Assembly: GCF_009707465.1 (NCBI RefSeq) | Contig: NZ_CP046120.1 | Coordinates: forward strand, 3,005,501 to 3,069,500 | Length of the DNA: 64,000 nucleotides | Direction of reading: 5' to 3' | Source: Novosphingobium sp. Gsoil 351 | Lineage (GTDB): Bacteria; Pseudomonadota; Alphaproteobacteria; Sphingomonadales; Sphingomonadaceae | Shown: positions 16,694 to 26,614 of the stretch, in pieces | Position numbering within the stretch: position 1 is the stretch's first letter | Layout: the number at the start of each line of letters is the position of its first letter | Notes under the pieces: model-generated | Databases searched by the model: none | Seen by the model: the letters and a program-made list of their open reading frames with translations, nothing else | Told to the model about the DNA's origin: nothing | Made by a program: the position numbers and the translations under genes

Positions 16694-18286
16694 CTAGGCT
16701 TCCGGAAACACCAGCCGGACCGTTGTTCCCGCACCGGGACTGGACTCGATGTGGATCGACCCGTTCGATTGCAGGACCAGACTGTGGACCTGGGCGAGCC
16801 CCAGTCCAGTGCCCTTGCCCACTGCCTTGGTGGTGAAGAACGGATCGAGGGCGCGCGTGGCAACATCCTCGGGCATGCCCGTTCCGGTGTCGCAGATTTC
16901 CAGATCGACGCAGCCGGTCTTGTCCGAGTTGCGTCCCGCGATCCGCAGTTTGCCGCCATCAGGCATCGCATCGCGGGCGTTGCCGGCGAGGTTGAGTAGG
17001 GCCATCTCCAGCGCCGCGCGATTGGTACGGATCGCCAGGCCGGGCGCAGCCAGGCTGGTTTCCAGCGCGATATCATTGCCCAGCACGCGCACGATCAGCC
17101 CCTCGATGTCGGACAACAGCGGCGCCAGTTCGACCCGCTCGAGATCGATCGGCTTGTCGCGGGCGAATTGGAGCAGTTCGGCGGTCAGCCCCGCGCCCTT
17201 TTCAGCGGCCTGCCGGATCAGAGACGCCTTGCGCAAGGTCGCCGGATCGGTCGAAGTGCGCTCGATCCCCGGCAAGCTGTTCAGGATCACCTGGAGCACG
17301 TTGTTGAAATCATGCGCCACTCCACTCGCGAACCGCCCCAGCGCCTCCATCTTCTGGCTTTGCACAAGCCGTTGCTGGTCGCCGCGCCACCGCACCTGTT
17401 CCAACCAGGCAAAGCGCATGGCGATCATCGCGACGAGCAGCGCCAGCGCCACTGCAGCCAAAGTCAGGCCCAGCGATCCGGCGCCCAGGCGGCTGAAGCG
17501 TGCCGATGGCATCGCGATGTGCGTGGAGAAACCGCTGAACGAAGATGTGGCGAAGGCCGACCGGTTTCGCAAACCTTCGAGGGTCACCCCTTCGTAAGTG
17601 CCGTCCGAAGCGCGGGCGATGGACTGGCGCAGCGAGGCGGAGCCGGGGGTACCGGCGCGATTTCGAAAGTCGAGGGAGCGAGCAAGGAAGCGGCCCTGGC
17701 GATCGACGATCGCCGACACGCTTTCGGACCGCAGATCGGCCGCGGCGATCTCGCGCATTAGAATAGCCTGGAACTTGTCCAGACCGATGCTGGCCTCGAT
17801 CACATAGGGAAGCGTGCCATCCTCTCCGGCGCGGCGATCGATCGCGATACATGGGCAGCCATGGCCCGCGCCCGCGACATTGCCGATCGTGCTTCGGTCT
17901 GGCCACGTTTGGGGAACAAGCCCGGCGCCCTGTGCGTCCGGGGCCACGACCCCGTCACGAACCGAAAAGATCGGCCGCCCCGTCGAGCGATCGATGAGCC
18001 GGATATCCCGCCAGCCCGGCCGATGGCGCATCACTCGGTCGAAGCGCAGCCGCGCGCCCTCCCAATCCTTCTTCTGGATTAGGGTCGCGCCCGCGAGAAC
18101 CTGAAGCGCCGCGTCGTCGGCCATCAACTCCCCATCGACCCTGGCATTGACGGCACGCGCGGCGGTCAGCGCGCGGCTTACCGCTTCGGCGCTTTGCTTG
18201 CGCAGTTGCCCCGCGGTAACCGTCGCGGCAAGAATCGCCAGTGGCGCGAGCGCGGTAAAGCCTAGGATCAGGCTTGTGCGACGCAT
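16694..18286 (-). CDS. Membrane sensor histidine kinase
   Basis: A 530-residue kinase. An N-terminal membrane segment and a periplasmic sensor region (about residues 30-270, with FRNRAG and several Cys) lead to a second membrane helix near 270-290. A HisKA-type dimer domain follows with phosphoacceptor His in SGVAHDFNN (about residue 323), then an ATPase domain with N box LLNLAGNARDAM, G1 DTGTGMPED and G2 GKGTGLGLAQVH. No receiver domain is present and no response regulator gene is adjacent, so it is an orphan kinase. An FNR-like box lies 75 bp upstream. Confidence 0.9.
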   Translation of the reverse strand: MRRTSLILGFTALAPLAILAATVTAGQLRKQSAEAVSRALTAARAVNARVDGELMADDAALQVLAGATLIQKKDWEGARLRFDRVMRHRPGWRDIRLIDRSTGRPIFSVRDGVVAPDAQGAGLVPQTWPDRSTIGNVAGAGHGCPCIAIDRRAGEDGTLPYVIEASIGLDKFQAILMREIAAADLRSESVSAIVDRQGRFLARSLDFRNRAGTPGSASLRQSIARASDGTYEGVTLEGLRNRSAFATSSFSGFSTHIAMPSARFSRLGAGSLGLTLAAVALALLVAMIAMRFAWLEQVRWRGDQQRLVQSQKMEALGRFASGVAHDFNNVLQVILNSLPGIERTSTDPATLRKASLIRQAAEKGAGLTAELLQFARDKPIDLERVELAPLLSDIEGLIVRVLGNDIALETSLAAPGLAIRTNRAALEMALLNLAGNARDAMPDGGKLRIAGRNSDKTGCVDLEICDTGTGMPEDVATRALDPFFTTKAVGKGTGLGLAQVHSLVLQSNGSIHIESSPGAGTTVRLVFPEA

Positions 18287-18360
18287 TTTTTTCCCAGCCC
18301 CCTGCCGCGATGTTTAGCCGAAATTCCCCGACAAGATGGCTGACCGATGAAATTGCGAGA

Positions 18361-18374
18361 TTGATCTAGGTCAA
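18361..18374 (-). promoter_or_regulatory. FNR/FixK-type box upstream of the sensor kinase
   Basis: TTGATCTAGGTCAA matches the FNR/FixK consensus TTGAT-N4-ATCAA at 9 of 10 fixed positions. It is 75 bp upstream of the kinase start at 18286 and 14 bp from the stop of the 2OG oxygenase gene. Placement suits control of the kinase gene. Confidence 0.5.
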
Positions 18375-18387
18375 CGGTCCAATCTAG

Positions 18388-19335
18388 CTAATTCTTAAGG
18401 CCGATCTCGCGCAGACGCTCCTGCAGATAGTCGTCGGCGGTGATCGGTGCTTGTCCATTTATCGGATACCGATCCGGATTTCGCTCGGTCACGCACTGCG
18501 GCAGCGTGACGAACGGGAAGTCGCTGCGCAAGTGCAGGAAGAACGGCATCGAATACCGGCTGTGCGCTGCCCTCGGGCCATCCGGATTGCGCACGCGGTG
18601 GGTGGTGCTGGGCAGCACGTGGTTGGTCAGCCGCTGAAGCATGTCGCCAATGTTGACCACCAGCGCGCCTTCGGGCGGGTCGACCGCCAGCCACTTGCCG
18701 TCTTTGGTCAGCAGTTCGAGCCCAGCTTCCTCCGCCCCCAACAGCAGAGTGATCAGATTGATGTCCTCGTGCGCTCCGGCGCGGATCGCTCCGCCTTCGA
18801 CGCTCGGCACCGGCGGGTAATGGAGCAGTCGCAGCACCGAGTTGCCGTCTTTTATGGCCGGGTCGAACCATTGCTCGTCGAGGCCCAGCCACACCGCGAT
18901 TCGGCTCAGGATCGTCGCGCCGACCCTGTCGAGTTCGGCGTATAGCCTCTCAAACGTCTCGCGAAAGCCGGCGGGTCGCGCCGGCCAGACGTTGGGCGGC
19001 ATCGAATCCGCCAGCGCATGGCCCGGCGGCAGATCGCGTCCGACATGCCAGAATTCCTTGAGATCGTGAGCCTTGGCGCCCTTGGCGATCTCGGTGCCGA
19101 ACGCTGTGTAGCCGCGCGCGCCGCCCTGTCCGGGGATCAGGTAGCTGCGCTTCTCCGCCTCGGGCAGCGCGAAGAATTGCGCGGTCAGATCCCGGGCGCG
19201 GCGCACCAGCGCCGGATCGAGGCCGTGGTCCCTGACCATGGCGAAACCAAAGGTACGGAAGCTGTCGCCCAGATCGCGCGCAAGGAGGTCGGGCGCGTCG
19301 GCGAGCGACAGCACCGGGAGGGTATCGAGGTCCAT
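18388..19335 (-). CDS. 2-oxoglutarate/Fe(II) oxygenase, isopenicillin N synthase family
   Basis: A 315-residue non-haem iron oxygenase. The DIOX_N domain (DLLARDLGDSFRTFGFAMVRDHGLD) is followed by the catalytic core with the facial triad: His and Asp in AGAHEDINLIT, and the distal His in PSTTHRVRNPDG, whose Arg-x-Ser partner is RYSMPFF. Bacterial homologues are often annotated as isopenicillin N synthase-like, but the substrate is not known. The start is ATG 19335 (MDLDTLPVLSL). It is divergent from the EVE gene. Confidence 0.9.
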   Translation of the reverse strand: MDLDTLPVLSLADAPDLLARDLGDSFRTFGFAMVRDHGLDPALVRRARDLTAQFFALPEAEKRSYLIPGQGGARGYTAFGTEIAKGAKAHDLKEFWHVGRDLPPGHALADSMPPNVWPARPAGFRETFERLYAELDRVGATILSRIAVWLGLDEQWFDPAIKDGNSVLRLLHYPPVPSVEGGAIRAGAHEDINLITLLLGAEEAGLELLTKDGKWLAVDPPEGALVVNIGDMLQRLTNHVLPSTTHRVRNPDGPRAAHSRYSMPFFLHLRSDFPFVTLPQCVTERNPDRYPINGQAPITADDYLQERLREIGLKN

Positions 19336-19393
19336 GGAATCGTCCAATAAGGATGTCTATGGCCATCCCCTAGCGTTAGCGGAGAGCAAATTC

Positions 19394-19825
19394 ATGACCA
19401 AAAGCTATTGGCTGATGAAGTCGGAACCCGACGTCTATGGCTGGGACGACCTTGTTGCCGAGGGGGAGGGCACGTGGGACGGTGTGCGCAACCACGCCGC
19501 CAAGCTCCATCTCCAGGCGATGAACAAGGGCGACGAGGCGTTCTTCTACCACTCCAACATCGGGCTGGAGATCGTCGGAATCATGAAGATCAGCGTGCCC
19601 GGCTTGAAGGATCCCAAGGACGAAACGGGCAAGTGGGCGGCGGTCAAGGTCAAACCCGTCAGGAAGCTGAAACGCGGCGTCTCGCTCAAGGAAATCAAGG
19701 CCACTCCCGAACTTGCGGCGATGGAAATGCTGCGTCAGTCGCGCCTGTCGGTCGCGCCGGTGCGGCCCGAGGAGTGGGAGCGGATCGTCGCGATGAGCAA
19801 AGGGCCCGCGCCGGGATCGGCTTGA
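19394..19825 (+). CDS. EVE domain-containing protein
   Basis: A 143-residue single-domain EVE (PUA-like) protein, a fold that reads modified bases in RNA or DNA. Seen: YWLMKSEPDVYGWDDL, the typical N-terminus; GVRNHAAKLHLQAM; GDEAFFYHSN; and EEWERIVAMSK near the end. The start is ATG 19394, the conserved family start. The partner or modified base is unknown. Confidence 0.93.
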   Translation: MTKSYWLMKSEPDVYGWDDLVAEGEGTWDGVRNHAAKLHLQAMNKGDEAFFYHSNIGLEIVGIMKISVPGLKDPKDETGKWAAVKVKPVRKLKRGVSLKEIKATPELAAMEMLRQSRLSVAPVRPEEWERIVAMSKGPAPGSA

Positions 19826-19885
19826 CCCGCACAATCGTGGTAAACGCACTGTTAGGATTTTCGCACAGGGCATAGCATTGCCGGC

Positions 19886-20065
19886 ATGAGTCGTTCTCTC
19901 GCCCTGATGCGCCCCGCCCAGCCCAACGCGTTCCGCACCCGGCTCCGCTTTCTCGCGCTCAAGCGCCAGATCCGCCAGAGCACCGGCCTGACGATGCAGG
20001 ACGCGCGCGATTTCGGTATGGCCTATTGCGCCTGCTTCCTCGCAGTGAGCGCGTTTATCGCGTGA
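19886..20065 (+). CDS. Small basic protein, 59 residues, unknown
   Basis: An ATG frame running from MSRSLALMRPAQPNAF through a basic stretch (RTRLRFLALKRQIRQSTG) to a hydrophobic end (YCACFLAVSAFIA). It follows the EVE gene by 60 nt on the same strand. Its 3' end overlaps the convergent MFS gene by 11 nt. Coding status is supported only by the uninterrupted frame and plausible composition. Confidence 0.45.
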   Translation: MSRSLALMRPAQPNAFRTRLRFLALKRQIRQSTGLTMQDARDFGMAYCACFLAVSAFIA

Positions 20066-21377
20066 GCGTGGAAGGGCAGCCGCGCTTCTCTGCCTGGAAC
20101 AGCTTTTGTGCCAACCAGGCCGAGATCAGGCACATCCCCGCGCTGAGCAGCAATTGATCGACGATCGAGACCCCCGCGGCGGACAGCCCCACCGCCAGCA
20201 GGGACCCGACCACCATCGCGCCTGAATTGACGATGTTGTTCGCCGCGATCGTCCGCGCGGTCTGCGATTTGTCGACGAAGGTGGTCAGGAAGGCGTAGAG
20301 CGGGACGACGAACATGCCCCCGGTCACCGCGATCCCCAGCAGCGCGACCAGCAGGGGGCCCGCTAGCGGCTGGCGCAGGAATTGGGAGACATTCAGCAGG
20401 CCGTCCGCGGGGTGCCCGGCCCACCCGCGGCAGACGATGTAGAAAATCACCACGAACCCGGCCATCAGGATTACCGATCCGGTGGCGAAGCGCGCCGAAA
20501 CCCGCCCCTTGAGCAGGGCGTTGATCGACATCGAACCGATCGCCACCCCAATCGAGAACACCACCAGGAAGAGGCTGGCGACTTCCTTGCTCGCCTCGAG
20601 CACGTTCTTGGCAAGCGGGGGGAACTGGATGAACAGCACCGCACCGATGGTCCAGAAAAAGCTGATCGCCGTGATTGCCAGGAACACCCGGCGATCGTGG
20701 AGGGTGTTGCCCACCAACCGCACCGACGAGCGGACGAGGTGGAAATCGAGCGGCTCGCCGGGGCTGAGCGGCGGGGCGTCGGGCACCTCGCGGCTCACCG
20801 TGTAGCCGAGCAGCGCGGTCACGATCACCCCTGCCGCAGCCCATTCGACCGGAATCCACCCCGCCAGGATCGTCCCCGCCAGGATCGCGATGTAGGTTCC
20901 CGCCTCGACCAGCCCGGTTCCGGCGAGGACTTCGCCGGGTTCGAGATGCTGCGGCAAAATTGCGTACTTGATCGGGCCGAAGAACGTCGAATGGACCCCC
21001 ATCGCGAACAGCGCGGTCAGCATCAGCGGGATCGCGATGGCGCTCGCGCCCCCGCTGCGCCAGGCGAGCAGCAGCCCAGCCGCGCCGACCAGCATGATCG
21101 CGATCTCGCAGGCCTTGACGATGCGGATGATCCGCGCCTTGTCGCGCATGTCGGCCAACTGCCCGGCGAGCGCTGAGAGTACGAAGAACGGCAGGATGAA
21201 CAGCCCGCTGGCGATCGCGCTGAACTGGGCTTCGGCCTCGGCCGAGTTGTAGATGCTGTAAACCACGTACAGCACCATCGCGTTCTTGAAGAGGTTGTCG
21301 TTGAAGGCGCCGAGAAGTTGGGTGACGAACAGGGGCAGGAAACGTCGCGAATGGACGAGATGCGTCGAAGTGGTCAT
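20055..21377 (-). CDS. MFS transporter, lysophospholipid transporter (LplT)-like
   Basis: A 440-residue major-facilitator protein with about 12 helices. The N-terminal motif FVTQLLGAFNDNLFKNAMVLY is the hallmark of the LplT branch, which moves lysophospholipids across the inner membrane for re-acylation. No acyltransferase domain is fused to it here. The start is ATG 21377 (MTTSTHLVHSRRFLPLF). It is divergent from pgsA, another phospholipid gene. Confidence 0.85.
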   Translation of the reverse strand: MTTSTHLVHSRRFLPLFVTQLLGAFNDNLFKNAMVLYVVYSIYNSAEAEAQFSAIASGLFILPFFVLSALAGQLADMRDKARIIRIVKACEIAIMLVGAAGLLLAWRSGGASAIAIPLMLTALFAMGVHSTFFGPIKYAILPQHLEPGEVLAGTGLVEAGTYIAILAGTILAGWIPVEWAAAGVIVTALLGYTVSREVPDAPPLSPGEPLDFHLVRSSVRLVGNTLHDRRVFLAITAISFFWTIGAVLFIQFPPLAKNVLEASKEVASLFLVVFSIGVAIGSMSINALLKGRVSARFATGSVILMAGFVVIFYIVCRGWAGHPADGLLNVSQFLRQPLAGPLLVALLGIAVTGGMFVVPLYAFLTTFVDKSQTARTIAANNIVNSGAMVVGSLLAVGLSAAGVSIVDQLLLSAGMCLISAWLAQKLFQAEKRGCPSTLTR

Positions 21378-21421
21378 GCGATCCTTGCCAGCATCTTCGT
21401 TCGGGGCCACTGTCTAGCGCC

Positions 21422-22084
21422 ATGTCGAGCGCGGACAAGACATTTGGCGGAGACGCAACCTTGGCACCCGGAACGGTTCCGCGCGGGCGGATGCTGACGC
21501 TGCCCAACGCGCTCACGCTGAGCCGGATCGTCGCGGTGCCGCTGCTGGCGTTCCTGCTGTGGTGGCCGACCTGGGAACTGGGCTATGGCCTGGCCTTCGC
21601 GATGTACTGCCTGATGGGCATCACCGACTATTTCGACGGCTATCTCGCGCGCGCGAGCAAGCAGGTCAGCCGCCTCGGTCAGTTCCTCGATCCGATTGCC
21701 GACAAGATCATGATCGCCGCGGTGATCCTGGTGCTCGCCGCGCAAGGGGTGATGCGCGGGCCCTACGTGGGCGACATGCACGTGATCGCGGGTCTGGTGA
21801 TCCTGATCCGCGAGATCGCCGTCTCGGGCCTGCGCGAGTTCCTCGGCGGCCTGCAGGTCTCGATCCCGGTCAGCCGCCTGGCCAAGTGGAAGACAACCTT
21901 CCAGCTCGTCTGCCTGGGCGCGTTGATCCTCGGCAACGCGCTGCCGCGGTGGAACGTGTGGGTGCTCGGAATCGAAGCCAACGTGCCGCACACAGTCGGC
22001 CTGACCACGCTGTGGGCCGCAGCGGCGCTAACGGTGATCACCGGCTGGGACTATCTGAGGGTGGGCCTGAAGCACATGGATTGA
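21422..22084 (+). CDS. pgsA: CDP-diacylglycerol-glycerol-3-phosphate 3-phosphatidyltransferase
   Basis: Makes phosphatidylglycerol phosphate, the first committed step to phosphatidylglycerol and cardiolipin. The 220-residue membrane protein has the CDP-alcohol phosphotransferase motif D-x2-DG-x2-AR-x8-G-x3-D-x3-D in DYFDGYLARASKQVSRLG followed by QFLDPIADK. The core begins MLTLPNALTLSRI (ATG 21491), which is the usual family start. The ATG at 21422 adds 23 residues and cannot be excluded. Confidence 0.94.
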   Translation: MSSADKTFGGDATLAPGTVPRGRMLTLPNALTLSRIVAVPLLAFLLWWPTWELGYGLAFAMYCLMGITDYFDGYLARASKQVSRLGQFLDPIADKIMIAAVILVLAAQGVMRGPYVGDMHVIAGLVILIREIAVSGLREFLGGLQVSIPVSRLAKWKTTFQLVCLGALILGNALPRWNVWVLGIEANVPHTVGLTTLWAAAALTVITGWDYLRVGLKHMD

Positions 22085-22092
22085 GTCGGCGC

Positions 22093-22990
22093 TCACCCCG
22101 CCCGCAATTCCCCCGCCAGCATCCTGAACTCGTCGCCGCGGGGTGAGTTCTTGCGCCAGACCAGCGCGATCCGGCGAGAGGCGTTGGCGGAGTCTAGGGG
22201 GCGCGCGACGATCTGGGTGTCGCGCAGGATGCCCGCCTCCAACGCCATCGCGGGCAGCATCGTCAGCCCCAGGCCGTTGTCGACCATTTGCACCAGGGTG
22301 TGCAGCGAAGTGCCGATCATCGTCGCGCTGGCGCGCATTTCGGGGCGGTTGCAGGCGGCCAGTGCATGATCCCTTGAGGCAGTGGCCGTCCTCGAGCAGC
22401 AGCAGTCGCGATTCGTCGATCGTGGCGGGCACGATGCTGGCGGGCGGATCGCGCGGGTCGTCCTTGGGGAAGGCGACGAACAGCGCGTCGTCGAACAATG
22501 CCTCGCACTCGACCTCGCCAGTAGCGAAGGGCAGCGCGAGCAAGACGCAGTCGGCGCGGCCGTGGTGGAGCGATTCGATCGCCGCAGCGCTGGGCTCCTC
22601 GCGCAGGAACAGCTTGAGCAGCGGCCGCTCCTGGCGCAGGCGCGGCAGAATCTTGGGCAGCAGAAACGGCGCGATCGTGGGGATCACGCTCATCCGCAGT
22701 TCGCCGGCCAGCGGCTGGCCGCTCGACTGGACCAGCTCGCTCAACTCCTCCGCCTCGCGCAGCAGGCGGTGCGCCTTGGCCACTACCCGGTTGCCCAGCG
22801 GGGTGAAGCGGACCACCCGCCGAGTGCGCTCGACGAGAACCACGCCGAGCAGCGATTCAAGTTCGCGCAGGCCTGCCGAGAGGGTCGATTGCGAAACGAA
22901 GCAGCTTTCCGCCGCACGGCCGAAATGGCCGTGCTCGTGCAAGGCGACGAGATATTGGAGCTGCTTGAGGGTAGGATGGTAGGTGGTCAC
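22093..22990 (-). CDS. oxyR: OxyR-type LysR regulator, frameshifted
   Basis: The hydrogen-peroxide-sensing LysR activator. In the repaired frame it has 298 residues: an N-terminal winged helix (PTLKQLQYLVALHEHGHFGRAA; FVSQSTLSAGLRELE), then the effector domain with the sensor stretch LEDGHCLKDHALAAC, in which both redox Cys are present. The frame breaks just there, at GGG (22371-22373); two G restore it. The C-terminal third (ATMIGTSLHTLVQMV to GELRAG) is in the second frame. It lies 9 nt downstream of rnd on the same strand. Confidence 0.85.
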
Positions 22991-22999
22991 CCGCGGCCA

Positions 23000-24207
23000 T
23001 CAGCCCACATGCGCCACCGCATCGGCGCTGCCGCCGCCGATGTCGTCGATGTGCGCCATCTTGAGCTTGCCGCCAACCACGGCGAACGCGGTTTTGCCCT
23101 CGACCAACTCCAGCGCGTCCTTGCCGAACACCTCCCAGCGCCAGCCCTCGAGGATCGCCAGCCCCTTGCGCTGGCCCGCCGCAAGCGCCTCCAGGTCGTC
23201 GCTGCGCGTCAGAAGGCGGGCGGCGATGTCGGCCTCGCGACAGCGAATCTTGAGCAGCAGCTTGAGCAGGTCGGCGACCAGCGCGCCCTCCTTGCCGAGC
23301 GGCGCGCGCGCGCCGCGCGCGCCGGGATCTCGTCTTCGGTCAGCGGCCTGGCGCCATCGAGCGCGGCCATCATCCGCCGCCCGATCTCGTTGTCGCGCCA
23401 ACCGGCCGAGAGGCCGCGGACCTTGGCGAGATCGGCCTGGTGCTGCGGGGGGTGTCCTGCAATGTCGGCCAGCGTCTCGTCGCGCGCGATCCGTCCGCGC
23501 GGGATGTTCTTGTCCATCGCCTCTACCTCGCGCCACGCCGCCAGCGCGCGCAGGCGGCCAAGGACGGCGGGGTTGCGGCTGGGCGCGCGGATGCGCTGCC
23601 ACATGTTCTCCGGATCGCTCTTGTAGTTGGCCGGGTCGGCGAGCTTGTCCATCTCGGCGTCGAGCCATGCGCCGCGCCCGGTCTTGATCAGCCGTTTGAG
23701 CATCCGCGGGAAGATCTTGGCCAGATGTGTGACGTCGCCGATCGCGTATTCGACCTGACGCTCGCTAAGCGGGCGGCGCGACCAGTCGGTGAACCGCGCC
23801 CCCTTATCGACGGAGAAGCCCAGCCAAGATTCCACCAGGTTGGAATAGCCGATCTGTTCCGACTGGCTGATCGCCATCGACGCGATCTGGGTGTCGAAGA
23901 TCGGGTGCGGGGTCTTTTGGGTCAGGTTGAAGATGATCTCCACGTCCTGCCCGGCGGCGTGGAAGACCTTGAGCACGTCCTCGTTGTCGACCAGCAGGTG
24001 GAGCAGCGGGGCGAGGTCGATCCCCGGAGCCAGCGGATCGATCGCCGCGGCCTCCTCGCTGTCGGCGATCTGGACCAGGCATAACTCGGGCCAGAAGGTG
24101 TTCTCGCGCATGAACTCGGTGTCCACGGTGATGAACTCGGCCTTCGCCAGCCGGCCGCAAAGGTCCTCGAGCGCGGCGGTGGTGGTGATCAGGGGATGGA
24201 TTTTCAT
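23000..24207 (-). CDS. rnd: Ribonuclease D, frameshifted
   Basis: A 3'-5' exoribonuclease that trims tRNA and other small RNAs. The repaired protein has about 402 residues: DEDD exonuclease domain with ITVDTEFMRE (motif I, DxE), the AAGQDVEIIF motif II, and YAIGDVTHLAKIF (motif III with D); then an HRDC domain (ALAAWREVEAMDKNIPRGRI). The frame breaks in a GC tract (23301-23326) and one added base restores it. The last 100 residues are read in the second frame. It is divergent from aspS. Confidence 0.87.
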
Positions 24208-24331
24208 GCCAGTTTCGATGCGGCTTTCGATGCTGTAGGGGCAGGCTTCCGGCTGCTTGACAAAGCGGGCGGCATCCCCTGTTAGCGCGCGCTTCCCCTG
24301 CATGATGCGCGGCCGTTTGGAAAGAGTTTCG

Positions 24332-26110
24332 ATGCATCCCTATCGCACCCACACCTGCGCGGCGTTGCGCCGGGCCGACGTCGGCGCCCAGGCGCGGCTT
24401 TCGGGCTGGGTCCACCGCAAGCGCGACCATGGCGGGCTGCTGTTCGTGGATCTGCGCGACCATTTCGGGCTGACCCAGATCGTTGTCGATACCGACAGCC
24501 CGGCGTTCGTTGCGCTCGAACGACTGAGGGTGGAAAGCGTGGTGACGGTGACCGGCAAGGTCGTCGCGCGCACCGCGGATACCGTGAACAGCAATCTCCC
24601 GACCGGCGAGATCGAAATCCGCGCGACCGAAGTCGAAGTGCGCTCGGCGGCGGAGGAACTGCCGATGCCGGTGGCGGGTGAGCAGGATTATCCCGAGGAC
24701 ATCCGCCTCAAGTATCGCTATCTCGACCTGCGCCGCGAGAAGGTTCACGCCAACATGATGCTGCGCTCGGCGGTCATCGCCAGCCTTCGGCGGCGAATGA
24801 TCGAGCAGGGCTTCACCGAGTTCCAGACCCCGATCCTGACCGCATCCTCGCCCGAAGGCGCGCGCGACTATCTGGTGCCCAGCCGGGTGCATCCAGGCAA
24901 GTTCTACGCGCTTCCCCAGGCGCCGCAGATGTTCAAGCAGTTGCTGATGGTCGCCGGGTTCGACAAGTATTTCCAGATCGCCCCATGCTTCCGAGACGAG
25001 GACGCCCGGGCCGACCGTAGCCCGGGCGAGTTCTACCAGCTCGATTTCGAGATGAGCTTCGTGACCCAGGACGATGTCTTCGCGGCGATCGAACCGGTGC
25101 TGGGTGGGGTATTCGCCGAGTTCGGCAACGGGCGGACGGTCACCGAAGGCGCATTCCCTCGCATCCCTTACCGCGAATCCATGCTCAAATACGGCAGCGA
25201 CAAACCCGACTTGCGCAACCCGCTGACGATCACCGACGTCACCGAACACTTCAGGGGATCGGGGTTCGGCCTATTCGACCGGATCGTGAGCGAAGGCGGG
25301 GTGGTCAGGGCGATCCCGGCGCCCGGAGCGGGTAAACTGAGCCGCAAGTTCTTCGATGAGATGAACGAGTGGGCGCGAGGCGAGGGTCATGCGGGCCTCG
25401 GCTACATTAACATCAAGGAAGGCGTCCCCGCTGGCCCGATCGCCAAGAACCACGGCGAGGAAGCCACCGCGGCGCTGGTCGCCGCGCTCGGGCTGGGGTC
25501 CGACGACGGCGTGTTCTTCGCCGCGGGCAAGGAGGCGCAGGCGACTAAACTTGCCGGTCTCGCGCGCACACGCACGGCGGAGAGCCTCAAGCTGATCGAG
25601 GAAGACGCGTTCCGGTTGTGCTGGATCGTCGATTTCCCCATGTTCGAGTACGACGAGGAGGCCAAAAAGATCGATTTCAGCCACAACCCGTTCTCGATGC
25701 CGCAGGGCGAGCTCGAGGCGCTGGAGACGCAGGACCCGCTCACGATCAAGGCTTGGCAGTACGACATCGTCTGCAACGGGGTGGAACTGTCGTCGGGCGC
25801 GATACGAAACCATCGCCCGGAGATCATGTACAAGGCGTTCGAGATCGCCGGCTATTCGCGCGATCAGGTCGATGCGGACTTCGCGGGCATGATCAACGCG
25901 TTCAAGTTCGGTGCACCCCCACATGGTGGCTCCGCGCCTGGGGTCGACCGGATCGTGATGCTGCTGGCCGACGAACCCAACATTCGCGAGGTAATCGTCT
26001 TCCCGATGACCCAGAAGGCCGAAGACCTGATGATGAACGCTCCCGCACCGGTCACGCCCAAACAGCTGCGCGAGCTGCAGCTGCGGGTGGTGGAGCAGGC
26101 CAAGGGCTAG
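24332..26110 (+). CDS. aspS: Aspartate-tRNA ligase
   Basis: A class II synthetase charging tRNA-Asp (and probably tRNA-Asn in organisms without AsnRS). The 592-residue product has the N-terminal OB anticodon-binding domain ([20 protein letters not shown]), the catalytic core with motif 2 [26 protein letters not shown], the bacterial insertion domain, and motif 3 with [22 protein letters not shown]. The start is ATG 24332 ([13 protein letters not shown]), the family start; an upstream in-frame extension is not supported. Confidence 0.96.
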   Translation: MHPYRTHTCAALRRADVGAQARLSGWVHRKRDHGGLLFVDLRDHFGLTQIVVDTDSPAFVALERLRVESVVTVTGKVVARTADTVNSNLPTGEIEIRATEVEVRSAAEELPMPVAGEQDYPEDIRLKYRYLDLRREKVHANMMLRSAVIASLRRRMIEQGFTEFQTPILTASSPEGARDYLVPSRVHPGKFYALPQAPQMFKQLLMVAGFDKYFQIAPCFRDEDARADRSPGEFYQLDFEMSFVTQDDVFAAIEPVLGGVFAEFGNGRTVTEGAFPRIPYRESMLKYGSDKPDLRNPLTITDVTEHFRGSGFGLFDRIVSEGGVVRAIPAPGAGKLSRKFFDEMNEWARGEGHAGLGYINIKEGVPAGPIAKNHGEEATAALVAALGLGSDDGVFFAAGKEAQATKLAGLARTRTAESLKLIEEDAFRLCWIVDFPMFEYDEEAKKIDFSHNPFSMPQGELEALETQDPLTIKAWQYDIVCNGVELSSGAIRNHRPEIMYKAFEIAGYSRDQVDADFAGMINAFKFGAPPHGGSAPGVDRIVMLLADEPNIREVIVFPMTQKAEDLMMNAPAPVTPKQLRELQLRVVEQAKG

Positions 26111-26269
26111 CGCCTTGCACCGCAATCATGAAGAAAGACGGTAAAATGGCCGGGTATGGAATTCGGTGCTTCGGTGCGTGCCAGCGTCTGCCCCACTTGC
26201 CAGCAACCCTCCCGTTCATTAGGGCGAAAGCTTGAAATCCACCCCCACACTCTCGCGAAGGGCATTTGC

Positions 26270-26506
26270 ATGAGCGACACCGCGGACCGCGTTAAGAAGA
26301 TCGTCGTCGAGCACCTAGGCGTCGAAGCCGACAAGGTGACCGAGGACGCGAGCTTCATCGACGACCTGGGCGCCGACAGCCTCGACATCGTCGAGCTGGT
26401 CATGGCCTTCGAAGAAGAATTCGGCGTCGAGATTCCCGACGACGCGGCCGAGAAGATCGGCACCGTTTCCGACGCGATCAAGTACATCGACGACAACAAG
26501 GGCTGA
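26270..26506 (+). CDS. acpP: Acyl carrier protein
   Basis: Carries growing acyl chains in fatty acid synthesis. The 78-residue product has the phosphopantetheine attachment site [18 protein letters not shown] with the modified Ser. A GAAGGG ribosome binding site lies about 8 nt before ATG 26270. It is followed by fabF on the same strand, the classic pairing. Confidence 0.97.
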   Translation: MSDTADRVKKIVVEHLGVEADKVTEDASFIDDLGADSLDIVELVMAFEEEFGVEIPDDAAEKIGTVSDAIKYIDDNKG

Positions 26507-26530
26507 GCTCCCGCCAAATCAACTCCGCAC

Positions 26531-26600
26531 GCCCCGAGCCTGTCTCGGGGCGAACGCGGGCATCGACAGGCTCAGCCCCCGCGGGTTTGAGCCTGTCGCT
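26531..26600. repeat. Hairpin and GAGCCTGTC repeats between acpP and fabF
   Basis: A perfect 8-bp hairpin GCCCCGAG-CCTGT-CTCGGGGC sits at 26531-26551. Overlapping it are facing copies of GAGCCTGTC (26536) and GACAGGCTC (26565), and a further GAGCCTGTCG at 26590. This is the dispersed repeat of this genome. Its place between acpP and fabF may let it act as an attenuator that sets the high ACP to FabF ratio; that role is inference. Confidence 0.65.
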
Positions 26601-26614
26601 TTCTGGAGATGCGC

